Positions 44,389 through 56,320 are shown, counted from the stretch's first letter. The stretch: DNA of 64,000 nt from Notamacropus eugenii (GCF_028372415.1 NC_092874.1:240414069-240478068), one strand, 5' to 3'. Notes: generated by a model not told the origin, from the sequence alone. A program made the numbers and translations.

Positions 44389-44942
44389 CTAATGATGAGG
44401 TTCAGACTCTAGGAACTTCCTTGAGCTCCCCTGGAATTTCCTCACTTAACCTGGCCTTTCATACTCAAATTGAGTTTCCTGTATCTCCTCACAGAATCTG
44501 GCCTTTCATACACAAATCTGTGATCATTGTCTGTTATCCCTTGATTGCCCTACCTGCTTCCCACCTAGGCGCCCCAAGTCTGATGTTTCTTGATTCTCCT
44601 CAAGACCCTTCCTAAACCCCTCCTTCAATCACCCTGGACTACCAGACCACCACCCCCCAGACCCCTCCTATACTCTTTTCTGTATTTAAGTCCCACCTTG
44701 CCTCCATGAAGGCGCTCAGATCCAATCCAGCTCAGACTCTGTCTAGCTGGGATTGTGTCTGGCCCGCTTGTGAATACAAGCGTTACAAAAGCTTAGGCTC
44801 CTTAAGAGGCAACCCAATTAGGTGAATCCTTAATAAACTTTGTTTTCTTTGGCTTTAAGAAGGCTTGAGTCGAATTCATTCGAGCACGACCTGGACCGTC
44901 GGTATTTTGGGGTTCCCGATCACCCCTAAACCTCATCACTAT
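44389..44942. mobile_element. Solo LTR, family C, 4-bp duplication
   Basis: The LTR spans 44393-44938 (546 bp). TGATGAGGTT and AACCTCATCA form a perfect 10-bp terminal inverted repeat. Flanks are CTAA and CTAT, a 4-bp duplication with one change. 'ctgtatttaag' is TATA-like, and 'ccttaataaactttg' is the polyadenylation signal. It has C-rich upstream and U5-like downstream parts and is sense on plus. Class I (gammaretrovirus-like) by duplication length. The sister copy starts at 63792. Confidence 0.9.
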
Positions 44943-45194
44943 GACATTTCTTTCTAAGTAAATACTATGGTGCTATAAAAGACAATGATTTGTCTTGACT
45001 TAACAATAAACATACGTTAAATAATGTAGGAGAGGTCATGTGCCTCAGAAATAACCTAGAACAGTTTATATTTCATTACTGATATTTAAATTGCTTAAGT
45101 TTTACGAATTAATTATGATTTTTAAAAATTCAAGGATGTTTACTATCAGATTGGCAAGTCTTCCTCACTTCCCCCCTTGATCCTAGAAGCCATA

Positions 45195-45345
45195 GGAGCA
45201 GACACATGGAACCAGAAGGGACATCAATCTCATCACTTAAAAGATGAAATAACTGAGGACCAGGAAAGTTGAGTGGTTTGTCCAACATTACACAGGAAGC
45301 AAGCATCAGAACTGAAATGTGAACTCATGTCCACTGAAGCCAGAG
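45195..45345 (-). repeat. MIR SINE (antisense)
   Basis: 'acttaaaagatgaaataact', 'gtggtttgtccaacattaca' and 'aactgaaatgtgaactcatg'. Confidence 0.6.
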
Positions 45346-45349
45346 GCAT

Positions 45350-46470
45350 CTTTCCACTAATAGTGTGTTACCATCCCTTCTTTTTATGTCTCAGAATCCT
45401 TATTTTCCTTTCAAGGCTAGATTTGGGTACCACTGCCTTTCTCCCTTGGTTTGCTCAAACTAACATATTTATGTAAAAGGAACATTCTATAGTCCTACTC
45501 AATAAGAATCAAAGATCTGAATAAAATCTAGACATCTCCACTGCCAATCAATCAAACTAGGTTCTAGAAAGTCCTTGAAAGATATTGGATGAAATGGAAT
45601 GGCACTCTATTGGTATTGACTGAAGAGATTCAAACATAACTGGAAGGTCTTCTATTAACTAGCACACCAGCTCCAAGTCCAAGGATTCCATCATCTGGCA
45701 GCATCGAAGAAAGATCTGTCCAGCCAAGTCCTTGAGAGAAAATCATTTGAGGAAAGAGGACAAATTCTGTCTCTACTATCACCACCACCACTCCTAACTG
45801 GAGGATGATCTTGTAAACTTTGGAGGGTCAGAAGATTTGGATTCTTCCTTTAAATCTCAGTAACATCCCCAAATATGCTGGCACCAATGTCCGTATTGGG
45901 AGCCAAGGACAAATTAGACATACTGAGAGAAGACAACTGCAAAATTCTACAAAGAATCTAGCAGAAAGCTACAACCTGTATAAGGGGAACTTTATCAGTG
46001 CCCCTTACTAACTATCCCCACTATCCCCCTGAGGGAAGAAAAGGACTTCTAGTCAAAGTACAACAAAAGCTTATGAGTTACCACTTTACTACATGTGCTC
46101 TCTGAGTTTGAGATTTTCCCTTAGACTCTATATGTAGTTATGAGAGTGTATCACAGACTTTTGAGAGGTGTGGTTTACCAACTGTCCTTCCTGTTACACT
46201 TTAGTAAATTCCCCTTTTTAAAGGTTAATGACAAGTATGATTGACTAATTGCTTTCAATTGCTAAGCATTTGGGGGAAGCACTCTATTGTGAGCCTTATT
46301 GGCTATGGCATTAGAGAAATGGCCTCTCAGCCCCTTCAGGTTCCATAGTCCCTTGAGGGAGAAGTAGAAGCCACCCATTGGAAACCTTGCTTATCATACT
46401 AGTGGTGGTTGGAAAAGTAACTTCAGAACACATACTACATTTACATATTTATCTGTATCGCATGCCTGGA
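45350..46470. other. No recognisable feature
   Basis: No gene or repeat I can name. Confidence 0.4.
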
Positions 46471-46477
46471 TTCAAAT

Positions 46478-46580
46478 GCAAACATCTTGACTCAGGAACT
46501 TTTATTTTTATCTGGGTCCTCCCAGTGCCCTGTACATAGTAGATATCAATATATTTTTACTAAGATAAATTGAATGATTC
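46478..46580 (+). repeat. L2 LINE 3' terminus
   Basis: 'aacatcttgactcaggaact', 'ccagtgccctgtacatagta' and a final 'gataaattgaatgatt'. Confidence 0.65.
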
Positions 46581-46584
46581 CACA

Positions 46585-46960
46585 TTGTCAGCTCCATGTA
46601 ACTTGGTACTATTGGTACTTGGTAACTTGGTATTATTAGCCAAAATAGGAAAGTCAGGAGCAGGGGAAGGTTTAGGAGTTTGATTTTTAGACATATTGAG
46701 AAGGGGAAGGTGAGTAAAATCTGGGTAAAGAAGCCAAGACAGCAATTAAAGATAAAGATATAAAACTCAAAGAAATAAATTTAAAGTAGTAGACTGAAGC
46801 AAGTGAATAGATTGCATTACCAGAGGATATCCTTTAGTTAAAATTTAAAGAGGAAAGAAAAGAGAGTCAAGTTTAGAGTCTTGGATAATAAATGGATGGG
46901 ACAAGGAAGAGGTAAAGAAGATTCAATTTAGTTTTCACTGAGGTAAGAAGGGAACTTGAA
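46585..46960. other. Weak L2-like stretch
   Basis: 'gaaagtcaggagcaggggaa', 'ggtttaggagtttgattttt' and 'gacatattgag' faintly follow the antisense L2 RT region. Otherwise unassigned. Confidence 0.3.
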
Positions 46961-46964
46961 AAGT

Positions 46965-47075
46965 AAAAAGGAAGAAAGGAAGGAAGGAAAGAAAGAAAAA
47001 AAGAAAGAAAAAGAAAGAAAGGAAAGAAGGAAGGAAGGAAGGCAGGGAGGGAGGGAGGAAAACAGGGAGGGAGGA
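46965..47075. repeat. Purine microsatellite (GGAA/GAAA)n
   Basis: All-purine plus strand with GGAA, AAAG and GGGA units. The minus-strand 110-codon frame across it is an artefact. Confidence 0.9.
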
Positions 47076-47079
47076 AGAA

Positions 47080-47825
47080 ACTTGGCAGGAGTCACAGTTG
47101 CCTAAAGCAAAAACAAAATAAGAGTATATCTCAGAAAACAGTGTATGTATCGCTGAATACAAAAGACCCATTGTGATACTAACACAAAGCGCATCATTTG
47201 GTTCAGGCACCAGGCAGGCAGGGAATGAGAGTGAGAGCAAGGTGGGATAAAGCAATAACTGAGACACATGTTCCTATGGAGAGGAAATAAAATACACCAT
47301 GTGGTGGAAGGGGCAGAGGTGACTCCTGGAATGTAAAGCTAAATCAGCAACTGTGACTGGAACAAAACACCTTAAATTAAGTGAAATAGTAAGATGATAT
47401 TGGTGCAAATAGTTTTTCCATTTAGGTTTTTATAATTTATTTTCTGACTCATAAAGGCATTTTGAGTCAAATTTTTTTTGTCCCCATCAGTAACTACTAA
47501 AAAAAACCTGTCATAATGAAGATACAGCATGAAGGAATTGGAAAGCCTGGCCTATCTCATCCTCACAAAAAGTCTGTCTCTGGTAGCAAACAGAATACAA
47601 CTTAGCCACATGATATTTAACTTCAAGATTAAATAGGTAATGTAGTGTAGCAGAAAGAATAAAATGAAGACAACACAGAATAGCTGATCACAGTTTAGAT
47701 ACTGTAACCAATAATGATTCTAGAAAAAAGAATAGTGCAATGGTTTTTTTCCTCTTCCTAGTACAGAAAGAAACTACAGATAATGATTGTGGCATATGCC
47801 TACAGATCAGATTGCTGTATTGTTC
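47080..47825. other. No recognisable feature
   Basis: No gene or repeat seen. Confidence 0.4.
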
Positions 47826-47829
47826 AATT

Positions 47830-48050
47830 TAGGGGAAGCTAGACAATGCTGCAGTACATAGAGTTCCAGACCTAGAGTCAGGAAGATTCTTCTTTCAGAG
47901 TTCAAATCTGGCTTCAGACACTTATTAGCTCTGTGACCCTGGGTAAGTCACTTAACCCTGTTTGCCTCAGTTTCCTCATATATAAAATGAAGGAAATGGC
48001 AAACCACTTCAGTTTCTTTGGCAAGAAAACCTCGAAGGGATCACGAAGAG
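47830..48050 (+). repeat. RTE-tailed CORE-SINE
   Basis: 'cctagagtcaggaagattct', 'ctctgtgaccctgggtaagt', 'tgtttgcctcagtttcctca', 'accacttcagtttctttggc', then 'gggatcacgaagagttgaac'. Confidence 0.85.
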
Positions 48051-48118
48051 TTGAACAATTGTTCAATTTCATTTGACCAGTTTTCTTTGTTACGAGGGTT
48101 TAGGGGTGGAAAGGGTTA
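48050..48118 (+). repeat. Repeat Y, left inverted copy
   Basis: 'gaccagttttctttgtta', 'gagggtt', 'aggggtggaaagg' and 'ttaattgtagt' reappear in reverse complement at 50655-50735. Family unknown. Confidence 0.7.
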
Positions 48119-48134
48119 ATTGTAGTGTTTAAAA

Positions 48135-49710
48135 AAACAAACATGATTGGTACTGGCTAAGAAATAGAAGGGTACAAGTGGAATAGGCTAGGTACTCAAG
48201 ACACAGTAGACAATGAATATAGCAATCTACTGTTTGATAACCCCAAGGACCCCAGTTTCTGGGATAAGAACCCACTGCTCGACAAAAATTGCTGGGAAAA
48301 CTGGATAAAAGTGTGGCAGAAACTAAGCATAGACCAATGCCTGACACCATACACAAGAATAAAATCCAAATGGTTATACTGTCTAGGTATAAATATTGAT
48401 ACTATGGACAAATTGGTGGACCAAGGAATAGTGATATATGAATAGAGATATATGGAGAAGGGAAGAATTTTTGACTAAAGAAGAGATAGAAAGCATTTTG
48501 AAGTGCAAGATGGTTATTTTTGACCACGTTATACTGAAAAGTTTTTGCACAACCAAACCCAATGCAACCAAAATTCAGAGGGATGTAGAAAACTGGGACA
48601 GAATTTTTAAGCTAAGGTCAGTAATAAAGGCCTCATTTCTAGAATACTTAGAGAACTGAGTCAAATGTACAAAAATACAAGTCATTTCTCAATTGATAAA
48701 TGGTCAAAGGATATGAACAGGCAATTTTCAGAGAAAAGAAATTAAAGATATTTATAGTCATATGAAAAAATGCTCTAAATCACTTTGGATTAGAGAAATA
48801 CAAATCAAAACAACTCTAAGGTACCACATCACACTTATCAGATTGGCAAACATGACAGAACAGGAAGATGATAAATGTTGGAGAGGATGTGGGAGAGTTG
48901 GAACACTAATATATTGCTGGTGGAGCTATGAGCTGATCCAACCATTCTGGAGAGCAATTTGTAGCCCCAAAGGGGTACAAAAATGTGCATACCCTCTGAC
49001 CCAGCAATACTACTTCTAGGACTGTATCCCCAAGAGATCATAAAAATGGGAAAGGGTCCCACATGTACAAAAATATTTATAGCAGCAGTCTTTGTAGTTG
49101 CCAAAAACTGGAAGTCAAGGGGATGTCCATCAGTTGGGGAATGGCTGAATAAATTATGGTACATGAATGTAATGGAATACTATTGTGCTATAAGACATGA
49201 CGAATAGGAAGACTTCAGAGAGGCCTGGAAAGACTTATATGATCTGATGCTGAGTGAAAGGAGCAGAACCAGGAGAACTTTGTGCACAGCAACGACCACA
49301 GTGTGCAAGAGTTTTTTCTGGTAGACTTGGAAGTTCGTAGCAATGCAAGGGCTTAAAAAAAAATTCTCAATGGTCTTCTAAGGCAAAATGCCTTCCACAT
49401 CCAGAGAAAGAACTATGGAATTCAATCGTAGAATGTAGCAGATCATTTTTTTTTTGGTGTGTATTGCGTTTTGGTTTGTTAGATGATTTCTCCCATTCAT
49501 TTTTCATTCTTCTACACAGCATGACTATAGTGAAAGTGTATTTAATAGGAATGTATGTGTAGAACCTATATAGGATTGTATGCCGTTTCGGTGAGGGGGG
49601 AGAGACGGGGGGAAGAAGCGGGGGAGGAAAAATAATAATCTAAGTTGTATGGTAGTGATTGTGGAATACTGAAAATAAGTAAAATTAATTTTAAAAAGTA
49701 AATAAAGAAG
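48135..49710 (+). repeat. L1 ORF2 3' third and 3' UTR
   Basis: 5'-truncated L1, about 1.6 kb. It starts at 'gattggtactggctaagaaa' and passes 'gcttctggg'-type 'tttctgggataagaaccca'. It then carries ORF2p C-terminal blocks: LKSFCTTKPNATKIQRD, HMKKCSKSLWIREIQIKTTL, DDKCWRGCGRVGTL, YELIQPFWRAI, then, in a shifted frame, PTCTKIFIAAVFVVAKNW and GCPSVGEWLNKLWYMNVMEY. A 3' UTR with T-rich and G-rich parts and a short A-rich end follow. Several frame breaks. Better preserved than the 10-kb and 40.8-kb copies. Confidence 0.9.
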
Positions 49711-49711
49711 C

Positions 49712-49746
49712 CCTACCTTAGACCAATGAAATCACAGGTCCATAAA
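49712..49746 (+). repeat. CORE-SINE (second subfamily) 3' tail
   Basis: 'ccttagaccaatgaaatcac' plus 'aggtcc' is the end of the SINE type at 30008. Confidence 0.55.
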
Positions 49747-49749
49747 AAG

Positions 49750-50475
49750 AATCCTTAGCAAGTTTCTTTTGGATCAGATAAGACTTCTCAAATAGAGAAA
49801 TAAAGAAGGGCATAGGGGAAAGAGAAAGAGAACAGAACACTTGGGAACAGGAAAAAATTCACACCTGAATATAGTGGGAATTTCTCTCCCTCTCCCTCTC
49901 ATGTCTAGGAATGCTCACTGAGCCATTTTACTACACGTTTACTGATAAGTCATGCTTCATGTATCTTTTGTTTCCACTTCTTCATTTTTAATGATATGAT
50001 ACTTCATAAGAGTTGTTTTTTTTTAATAATACAAAGTAGCATTTAGGATGTCTTAAAGACATTTTTGTAAACTAGAAGCCTTGAGCCAATTCATTTTTGG
50101 AAGTAAAACAATTTGGAAATCGATATTCACTATCTCTATGCTCATCATAAGGTCATCAGAAATTAATTCTATTCTAAAGTTGATTTGTAAACCATCAATA
50201 TTCCTCAGTATTTAGTCTCTCTGTTGGTAAACCTGTTAAAATCTTAATAGGAGCCATGTTTAGAATTTGAAAAGCTAACCCTTTTTAAAAAAGAAGCAAT
50301 TAAAAGATTTTATTTTGACTTGAAAAAAAACAAACATGAATAAAATTTTAAACATCTCTCAAAGGCAGCATTTCAAAAACTTTTAAGCCTCAGCAAGTTC
50401 TTTGAAACCTGCATTCATCTCCCTTGCATTGCCCAATGCTACCTTCCTTGCCCAGAAAGGTTCCTTTCACTCCAG
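49750..50475. other. No recognisable feature
   Basis: AT-rich, no gene or repeat seen. Confidence 0.4.
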
Positions 50476-50479
50476 TCCA

Positions 50480-50650
50480 ATATTCAATCCAATTAACATT
50501 TATTAAATGTCTGCTATGTATCAGCCACTGTTCTAAGTGCTGATGATACAATTATTTTTTTTTAAAAGACAGTTTCTGCATCCAAGAAACTTATAATCTA
50601 ATATGAGAAGATGACATACAAAGGAAGACAGGAAGTGAAAGTTGGACAAG
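50480..50650 (-). repeat. L2 LINE 3' end (antisense)
   Basis: 'aattaacatttattaaatgt', 'tgttctaagtgctgatgata' and 'aaacttataatctaatatga'. Confidence 0.75.
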
Positions 50651-50654
50651 AGGG

Positions 50655-50735
50655 TACTACAATTAATCCTTTCCACCCCTGAACCCTCTTAACAAAGAAA
50701 ACTGGTCAAACTAAGTTGAACAACTGTTGTTCATT
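50655..50735 (-). repeat. Repeat Y, right inverted copy
   Basis: Reverse complement of 48050-48118, with a handful of differences over about 70 bases. Confidence 0.7.
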
Positions 50736-50739
50736 TGTT

Positions 50740-51225
50740 TCAGTGGTGTCCAACTCTTCACATTAAAATATCTTTAAGTATTGTAGTAAGGAGAATTCTA
50801 ACTACAATAGGTCAGTTTTCCTGAATCAATCATGAAGCTCAATAGCTATATAAAATGTGGAAAACTATCTAATATGCTGGTGAGAGTCTAACATGCTTAT
50901 TTGTCATCTGTCTGGTCTGGAGCAAAGTGTTCATACTCCTTGTTGAAAACCTCTTACTGTATAGAATATCACCAGAAATAATAATGTGCCGTTGATTTCT
51001 GTTACAATTTAACCTCAGATAGTCAATATTCTAAATGATTTATACTATCTGATTTATTGCAGAACTCAAGATAACCATTGATCGTCAACCTAGTAGCTGA
51101 TTTCACTGGAAAAAGACAATTGGAGTTTAGAATTCACTTATGAAACAAGGAAAACACATCCCATGGTGTTCAGAGAGGTATTTGCTTATTTATAAAGAGG
51201 TTTGACTCATAGGGATAATTAGGAG
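50740..51225. other. No recognisable feature
   Basis: No gene or repeat seen. Confidence 0.4.
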
Positions 51226-51227
51226 TA

Positions 51228-51625
51228 AACTTTGCATCTGCTACTGTGCCTGGTTTCAGCCCCAAGGAACAAGATGCCCCTCCCAGGATAAGCTCATCAC
51301 TTCATACCTCATCACTACACCCCTTAATTGACTAGGCCTTAATTGACACTACCTCCCCCAGCCTCCTCTCTCATTTCTGATTGGAGAGCTGTAGACTGGG
51401 AGTACCAAACTGCTCCCAAGGCCTTCCTTTATAGAGGACAGAAACTGGACTTTCAATTTACCGTACTTTGCATCTGCTACTTTTCCTGGTTATAATTCCA
51501 CAGAACAAGATAATAGTAGTCATCCTTTCCCTGGGGGAATTAAACTTCCAGTGCAAGTGGGGTTTTGGAGAGTACAAAACTACTTAGCAATCTTTGGTAC
51601 TGGAGAGCTACAGACTTGGTGACTT
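51228..51625. repeat. Diverged tandem duplication, ~235-bp unit
   Basis: 'ctttgcatctgctact' with 'cctggtt' and 'gaacaagat' occurs at about 51230 and again at about 51465. Further matching words follow each copy ('agtaccaaactgct' and 'agtacaaaactact'). Family unknown. It might be two halves of an LTR or a local duplication. Confidence 0.55.
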
Positions 51626-51720
51626 GCCCAGCATCACAGAGCCAATATATATTAGAGTCAGAATTTGAGCACAGATCTTTCTGACACAGAAGTCAGCCTT
51701 CTATCATGCTTCCTACCTTC
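51615..51720 (-). repeat. CORE-SINE/MIR fragment (antisense)
   Basis: 'tggtgacttgcccagcatca' and 'agagtcagaatttgagcaca'. Confidence 0.6.
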
Positions 51721-51794
51721 TTTTCCCCACCTAACTACTTTGTATATATACAAGGTAATTTTTTATTGCTGGGGGGGAGGGGGGAAGGGGGTGG

Positions 51795-52060
51795 TGAAGT
51801 ACTAGGACATGGACAGGAAGGATTCATTAAATACTGGCACTTGGAACTGAGTTTTAAAGAAAGCAAAAGACTAAAAGGTGCAGGTGAGAGGGAAGTGCAT
51901 TCCAAGAACAGGGGAAAGTCAAATACAAGACAATATAAGAAAACCACCAAAGGAATGGTAAAGACAGTAAGAGCTAGAGTTCAGAAAATAATCATTGAGG
52001 TTTGGGGTCATTAAGCAAAGTTTCATGGAAAAGGTAAGACAAGCTGGAATTTGAGGTGCG
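51795..52060 (-). repeat. L2 LINE, internal (antisense), decayed
   Basis: 'ttggaactgagttttaaaga', 'gggaagtgcattccaagaac' and 'taagagctagagttcagaa' follow the antisense L2 order loosely. A G-rich run lies just upstream (51770-51794). Confidence 0.4.
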
Positions 52061-52064
52061 AGTA

Positions 52065-53015
52065 AAATTCAAGTAGGTAAACAATTTGGGAGGACAATTT
52101 GGCAAGAGAAAATTTCAACCAAAGTTAGGAATCACGAGTTTTGCCAGGGTAACGTAGTTCTTCTCTGAAGTTATGCATAGTCTAAATTTCAAGACAAGAA
52201 TATCCTCCTAGAAAATATTCCAAACTGGAAATTTCTCTGCCTTTATCCTAGGGGAATGCTCTGCTCAGTGAGAAGTGAGCACAATTCTGTACAAATGCAT
52301 TATGTCCCTTTTTAAGCTTTTTCTTCCCTCCAGTTGAAAAACAATTACAATATATTTTCATGCATCACCAAAGCTGTGACATCTGGCACAGCAGAAAAAT
52401 TCAGGTTGGCTGTCAATGAAACTGATTACCAAAAATAAAATACCAATTGAAGCTTTCTCAGTTCAAGTCCTAAGAAATGCCACAGAAGCAAGAAAATCGG
52501 GAAATAATGCCTACTGACCAGGGCAGATACAATAGAGCTATCACCTCCTTCTTCAGAATAAACAGCAAACCCAGAATTGTAGCAAGTAATGTTGGGACCA
52601 GAAGCGACCAGCATAAGATGATATGTCCACGACAAGTGATACTAAATTAAACATGCTCTTTAATTGATTTTGCCGTTCATGATGTGAATATAAGAATTAA
52701 GTCAAATTCTGTTAAGCAAGATGGAAGACACTAGCACATTGAAACCCTATATATGGGTAGAGATCCTGGGTCTTTGACTCATATGAGGAAAGACATTGGA
52801 CACTGAGGCCCATAGCAGGAAAGACCCCAGGCATCACTCTGAGAAGTGGACAAAAATCCAGGGGCACCTGTTGCAGAATCCTGCATGAGAGACAGGAGGA
52901 TAACAAGGGAAGGCAAAGCTAGGGAGTTCAGCTGGTGTGTTATGTGGCATGTAGGTGGGAAGGGGGAAGACATTATCTGGTAATAATCTATTTAACTGGA
53001 GTTTTTGTTGTTGTT
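52065..53015. other. No recognisable feature
   Basis: No gene or repeat I can name. Confidence 0.4.
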
Positions 53016-53017
53016 GG

Positions 53018-53285
53018 TGGTCAGCAGTTTCAGTCATGTCTGACTCTTTGTGACTCCATTTGGTATTTTCTTAGCAAAGATACTGGAGTGGGGTACCATT
53101 TTTTTTCTCCCACTCATTTTATCAATGAGGGAACTGAGGCAAACAAGACTGAAGATTAAGTGACTTAAACAGGATCACACAGCTAGTAAGTGTCTGAGGG
53201 CAGATTTGAACTCAGGAAGATGACTCTATCTGACTCGATGCCATGTGTTCTACATGTGCTCTATGCTCCACAGAGCTGCCCCAGA
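53018..53285 (-). repeat. Full-length RTE-tailed CORE-SINE (antisense)
   Basis: On plus: 'agtcatgtctgactctttgt' (tail), 'tagcaaagatactggagtgg', 'gagggaactgaggcaaacaa', 'ggatcacacagctagtaagt', 'tttgaactcaggaag' and 'gctctatgctccacagagct'. Confidence 0.9.
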
Positions 53286-53494
53286 TAATATCTCCATTCC
53301 AATACAAACACATACCACAGGAAGACAGCATATATGGTCCAGGAAACTTTCACTCAGCTGAACCAAAGCTATCTTCTGAATAAAGGACCCTTCCTTGTTC
53401 TAAATATTCTTCTCCTATGGTTAAGTACGCCTTCTTTGGTTAAAGGTTTGATGAACTAAGAGATTCCCATTGCATTTTAATTTCAAACCTCTGC

Positions 53495-53895
53495 TAGTGA
53501 ATTGGCCTAATCAGTCCTTGTCTACAAGACACATTCTCCCAGCTCTCTTCCTATCTGTCTAACTATCCTTCTCTGTTTGCTTCACTGGCTACATGACCTT
53601 TTTTCCAAACTCCTCAAGGCAAATGCTCTGAAAGATTCCATCCTTGGTCCCTATCTTTCCCCATACATACTTTATCTCTTATGAATGTGAAGACCTTACA
53701 AATCTCCACCTTGAAATTAAGTCCTTTCTCAGAATGCCAGGACCATTTGCAACTACTTACATTATTTTCCTACCTGAATATCCCACTAGCTGCTCAAACT
53801 TAACATGATCTATACTGAGCTTATTATCTTTCCTTCAGAATTTACATCACTGTCTCTGTTAGTGGCACCATCATGCACCAGTCTCCTAAAATTAA
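53495..53895 (+). repeat. L2 LINE RT region
   Basis: Plus-strand L2 pieces: 'cagctctcttcctatctgtc' (region of the SSYLSD block), 'ttccatccttggtccctatc' (GVPQGS region), 'caaacttaacatgatctata' and 'gagcttattatctttcc'. No frame is kept. Confidence 0.6.
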
Positions 53896-53899
53896 CTGA

Positions 53900-54485
53900 G
53901 AAGAATGAAAAGCCAGGAAAAAAGACAGAGTAGCTAATAATCAATGTATTAATTAGGCTAGCTAATAATCAATAAATTAGTGGTCAGTGTTTTTTCTTGG
54001 TAACCAAAGACAAAACCACAGAGAACACCAAAACTGGAAAAGGAGGTGTTCCTGACAGGTAGAAATCAACCTTGATTGGTGAGCAATAGGAGATAGACTT
54101 TCAAATGAGGAAGTAGACTGAAAGCCTTCAGTTCTCTGTGCTGAAAATGTGTCTAGATCATGAGATTCAGCCACCTCCAGCAATTTGGACAAAGGAATCC
54201 ATCTCTACCCAGACCTCTCTGGTTGTTTTTCTCCTTCATGAGCTGGGTTCTCCTAGATTGCAATGGAGGGGTGCAAGGGCATGAGATTTTTTAGGGCTAG
54301 AATTCACCTAGATTAGGTTCTGTTTATACCATAAACAAAAGTAAGGTCTCCTAGTTCAGGGCCTGAGTTGTTTGTGACCTGAGAGGATGCATGCTTTCTG
54401 TTCAGAACCAAGGCTGCATGATACAAAGTGGGCAGGAGCTGCCAGAAACATCTTGGATTCATTGCAGGTTTGATTTTTAATTAGT
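53900..54485. other. No recognisable feature
   Basis: Contains a doubled 'tagctaataatcaat' near 53930-53970. Otherwise nothing. Confidence 0.4.
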
Positions 54486-54487
54486 TT

Positions 54488-54583
54488 TTGGTTGTTGCAT
54501 GTTCAGGACCCTTTTACTGTTGCCAAATTTTTTGCTACCCCACATAGGGTAGCAATTCACAGTTTAAGAAGCACTGTGAGTGG
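54488..54583 (-). mobile_element. hAT-type nonautonomous element end
   Basis: Read on minus, it begins CAGTGCTTCTTAAACTGTGA, then a 'tgctacccta' box, a 'caaaaaatttggcaacagta' box and 'gggtcctgaacatgcaaca'. This is a common marsupial hAT family with a CAGTG terminus. Confidence 0.65.
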
Positions 54584-54589
54584 GGTCTC

Positions 54590-54870
54590 ACCCAAGATCT
54601 CGAATGTATCCGAAGGATTAGGACATTTCAACTCTACTGAATACAGCCCAATTCCATGCCAAGTGGGCTCTTTATTCTCCACCAGTCTATCTGTATGGGT
54701 AACTCTTTCCCTCCTAGTTAATCTATCGCTACCACTTTCCACCACAATTATTCCAGTGTCTGATATGAATCTGCTTAAGTGCCCAAGAAAGGGAAAGAGG
54801 GCACAGATGCCTTCCAGAATTCCACATGGCCCTCTGCCAAAGGATGGAAGTAACACACAGGAGGGAGCCC
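54590..54870. other. No recognisable feature
   Basis: A 133-codon plus frame (54492-54893) crosses it. The frame starts in the hAT element and ends in an L2/MIR end, so it is not a gene. Confidence 0.4.
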
Positions 54871-54874
54871 AATT

Positions 54875-54950
54875 AAATGAGATAACTTTGTAAAGTACTT
54901 AGCATAATGCATGGCACATAGTAGGAACCTAATGTTTGTTTGTTTTGATC
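54875..54950 (+). repeat. MIR/L2 3' terminus
   Basis: 'taaatgagataactttgtaa', 'agtacttagcataatgcatg' and 'gcacatagtaggaacctaat'. Confidence 0.7.
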
Positions 54951-55384
54951 TCTCCACCCCCACCTCAGACATAGACTTGCCTTGGAGATCAGAAGCTCAG
55001 AGCTTTGGAAGGCGGGGAGAGAAGAGCACCCTAATTTCTTTCTAATTATATCCCTGAAGATTATCTCAAACAACAGGGTAACATTATTCAAATCACACTA
55101 CTTGGCAGGTTGAAGGAAGTTTTGCATTTTCAGAATCTTCTAGCATTTATTTCCTAATGATTCTATCCATTTTGAGAGCAATACAGGAGAAAAATCCAAG
55201 CACTAGTTACATGTATTATTAAAGTTCAATATAAATTAACAATTCTGCATTGACAAACTTTAAATAATCATTCATATGAAGTTTATTTTAAAATACTTAA
55301 AATACTGTTGTTTGTCATCTTTGTGGACATTTAATGTTAAGACAAGTTTGAATTTTTTAGGACTAACTTGTTTTTGGTCATGAA

Positions 55385-55480
55385 TTTTAAATATATTTAT
55401 TAAACACCTACTTTGTGCACAGAACTGTACTAAGTACTTACTTCAGCAGATAGAAGAGAAAGACATGGCCTAAATGACTT
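55385..55480 (-). repeat. L2 LINE 3' end (antisense)
   Basis: 'tatatttattaaacacctac' and 'cagaactgtactaagtactt'. Confidence 0.65.
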
Positions 55481-55484
55481 AATA

Positions 55485-56125
55485 TTTCAATTGCTTTTAT
55501 AAAATGTCTGCTTCATTTTCACCTTAAGATTTGCTCTCTACTCCTATTGCTTATTCAATCCTTGTCCTACCATTTGAAGAAAATTTGTTTTTATTTCCTT
55601 ATCAATTTTTTCAATTAAAGATACCATGGAATGTATTTTTTTGCCACCATCTCATCTCTAAGCAAAAGAATAAATCATTTTTTATTCATTCAACCAGACA
55701 TGAGGATTCTAGAACAGTATATCAATGATATTAATCTGCTGCATCTTAGGAACTTTCACACCAGAGAGGAAGAAAAAAAGACTGTGCAAGACTAAAATCC
55801 TCTACTATTGTTCTCTCATAATTTTTACCCCTCAGCAATTTTATCTCAAATAATGAGGGCAGCAATATCTTCCAAAGCAACTAGTCTAGTCCATAACTCA
55901 TTTTGCTTAAGCTACAGGGATGTGTTCAGAGGAAGTGCTAATACTTCCAAGGGAATCTCTTTCTGACAGATGAAGGCTAAGAAACCAGACTGGAAACCAG
56001 ATGCCAGTGATGAATTGTACAAATGTTTCCTTGTGCTCTCTTGCTTTATCTTTTGCATTTATAAACCCTTAGAGGGACCTTAAGTAAAATACTGCTTCCC
56101 TGCAAAGCAATCCCAGTACCCGAAT
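55485..56125. other. No recognisable feature
   Basis: AT-rich, no gene or repeat seen. Confidence 0.4.
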
Positions 56126-56129
56126 TCCA

Positions 56130-56290
56130 TCAATGTTAATCCCCATGTAAAAATTCACTAATGCAGATTAGCAACTGATGTATAATTTATAGTCTCAGAG
56201 AATTGCTTGAAGAATTCAGAGGTCAAGTGACTTGGCTAGGGTCACATCACTAATATGTGTCAGAGGCAGGACTACACTATGCTACCTCTC
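56130..56290 (-). repeat. CORE-SINE, second subfamily (antisense)
   Basis: 'atttatagtctcagagaatt', 'gaggtcaagtgacttggcta' and 'gtcagaggcaggactacact' on plus. Confidence 0.65.
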
Positions 56291-56320
56291 ATTCAGGAAT
56301 AATTAAGATCTATAATTGAA

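Noticed and set aside
46935-47267. 110-codon minus frame
   Set aside because: About half is a translated purine microsatellite and the rest shows no family.
54492-54893. 133-codon plus frame as a gene
   Set aside because: It starts in a hAT-type element and ends in a MIR/L2 terminus. No coding pattern in between.
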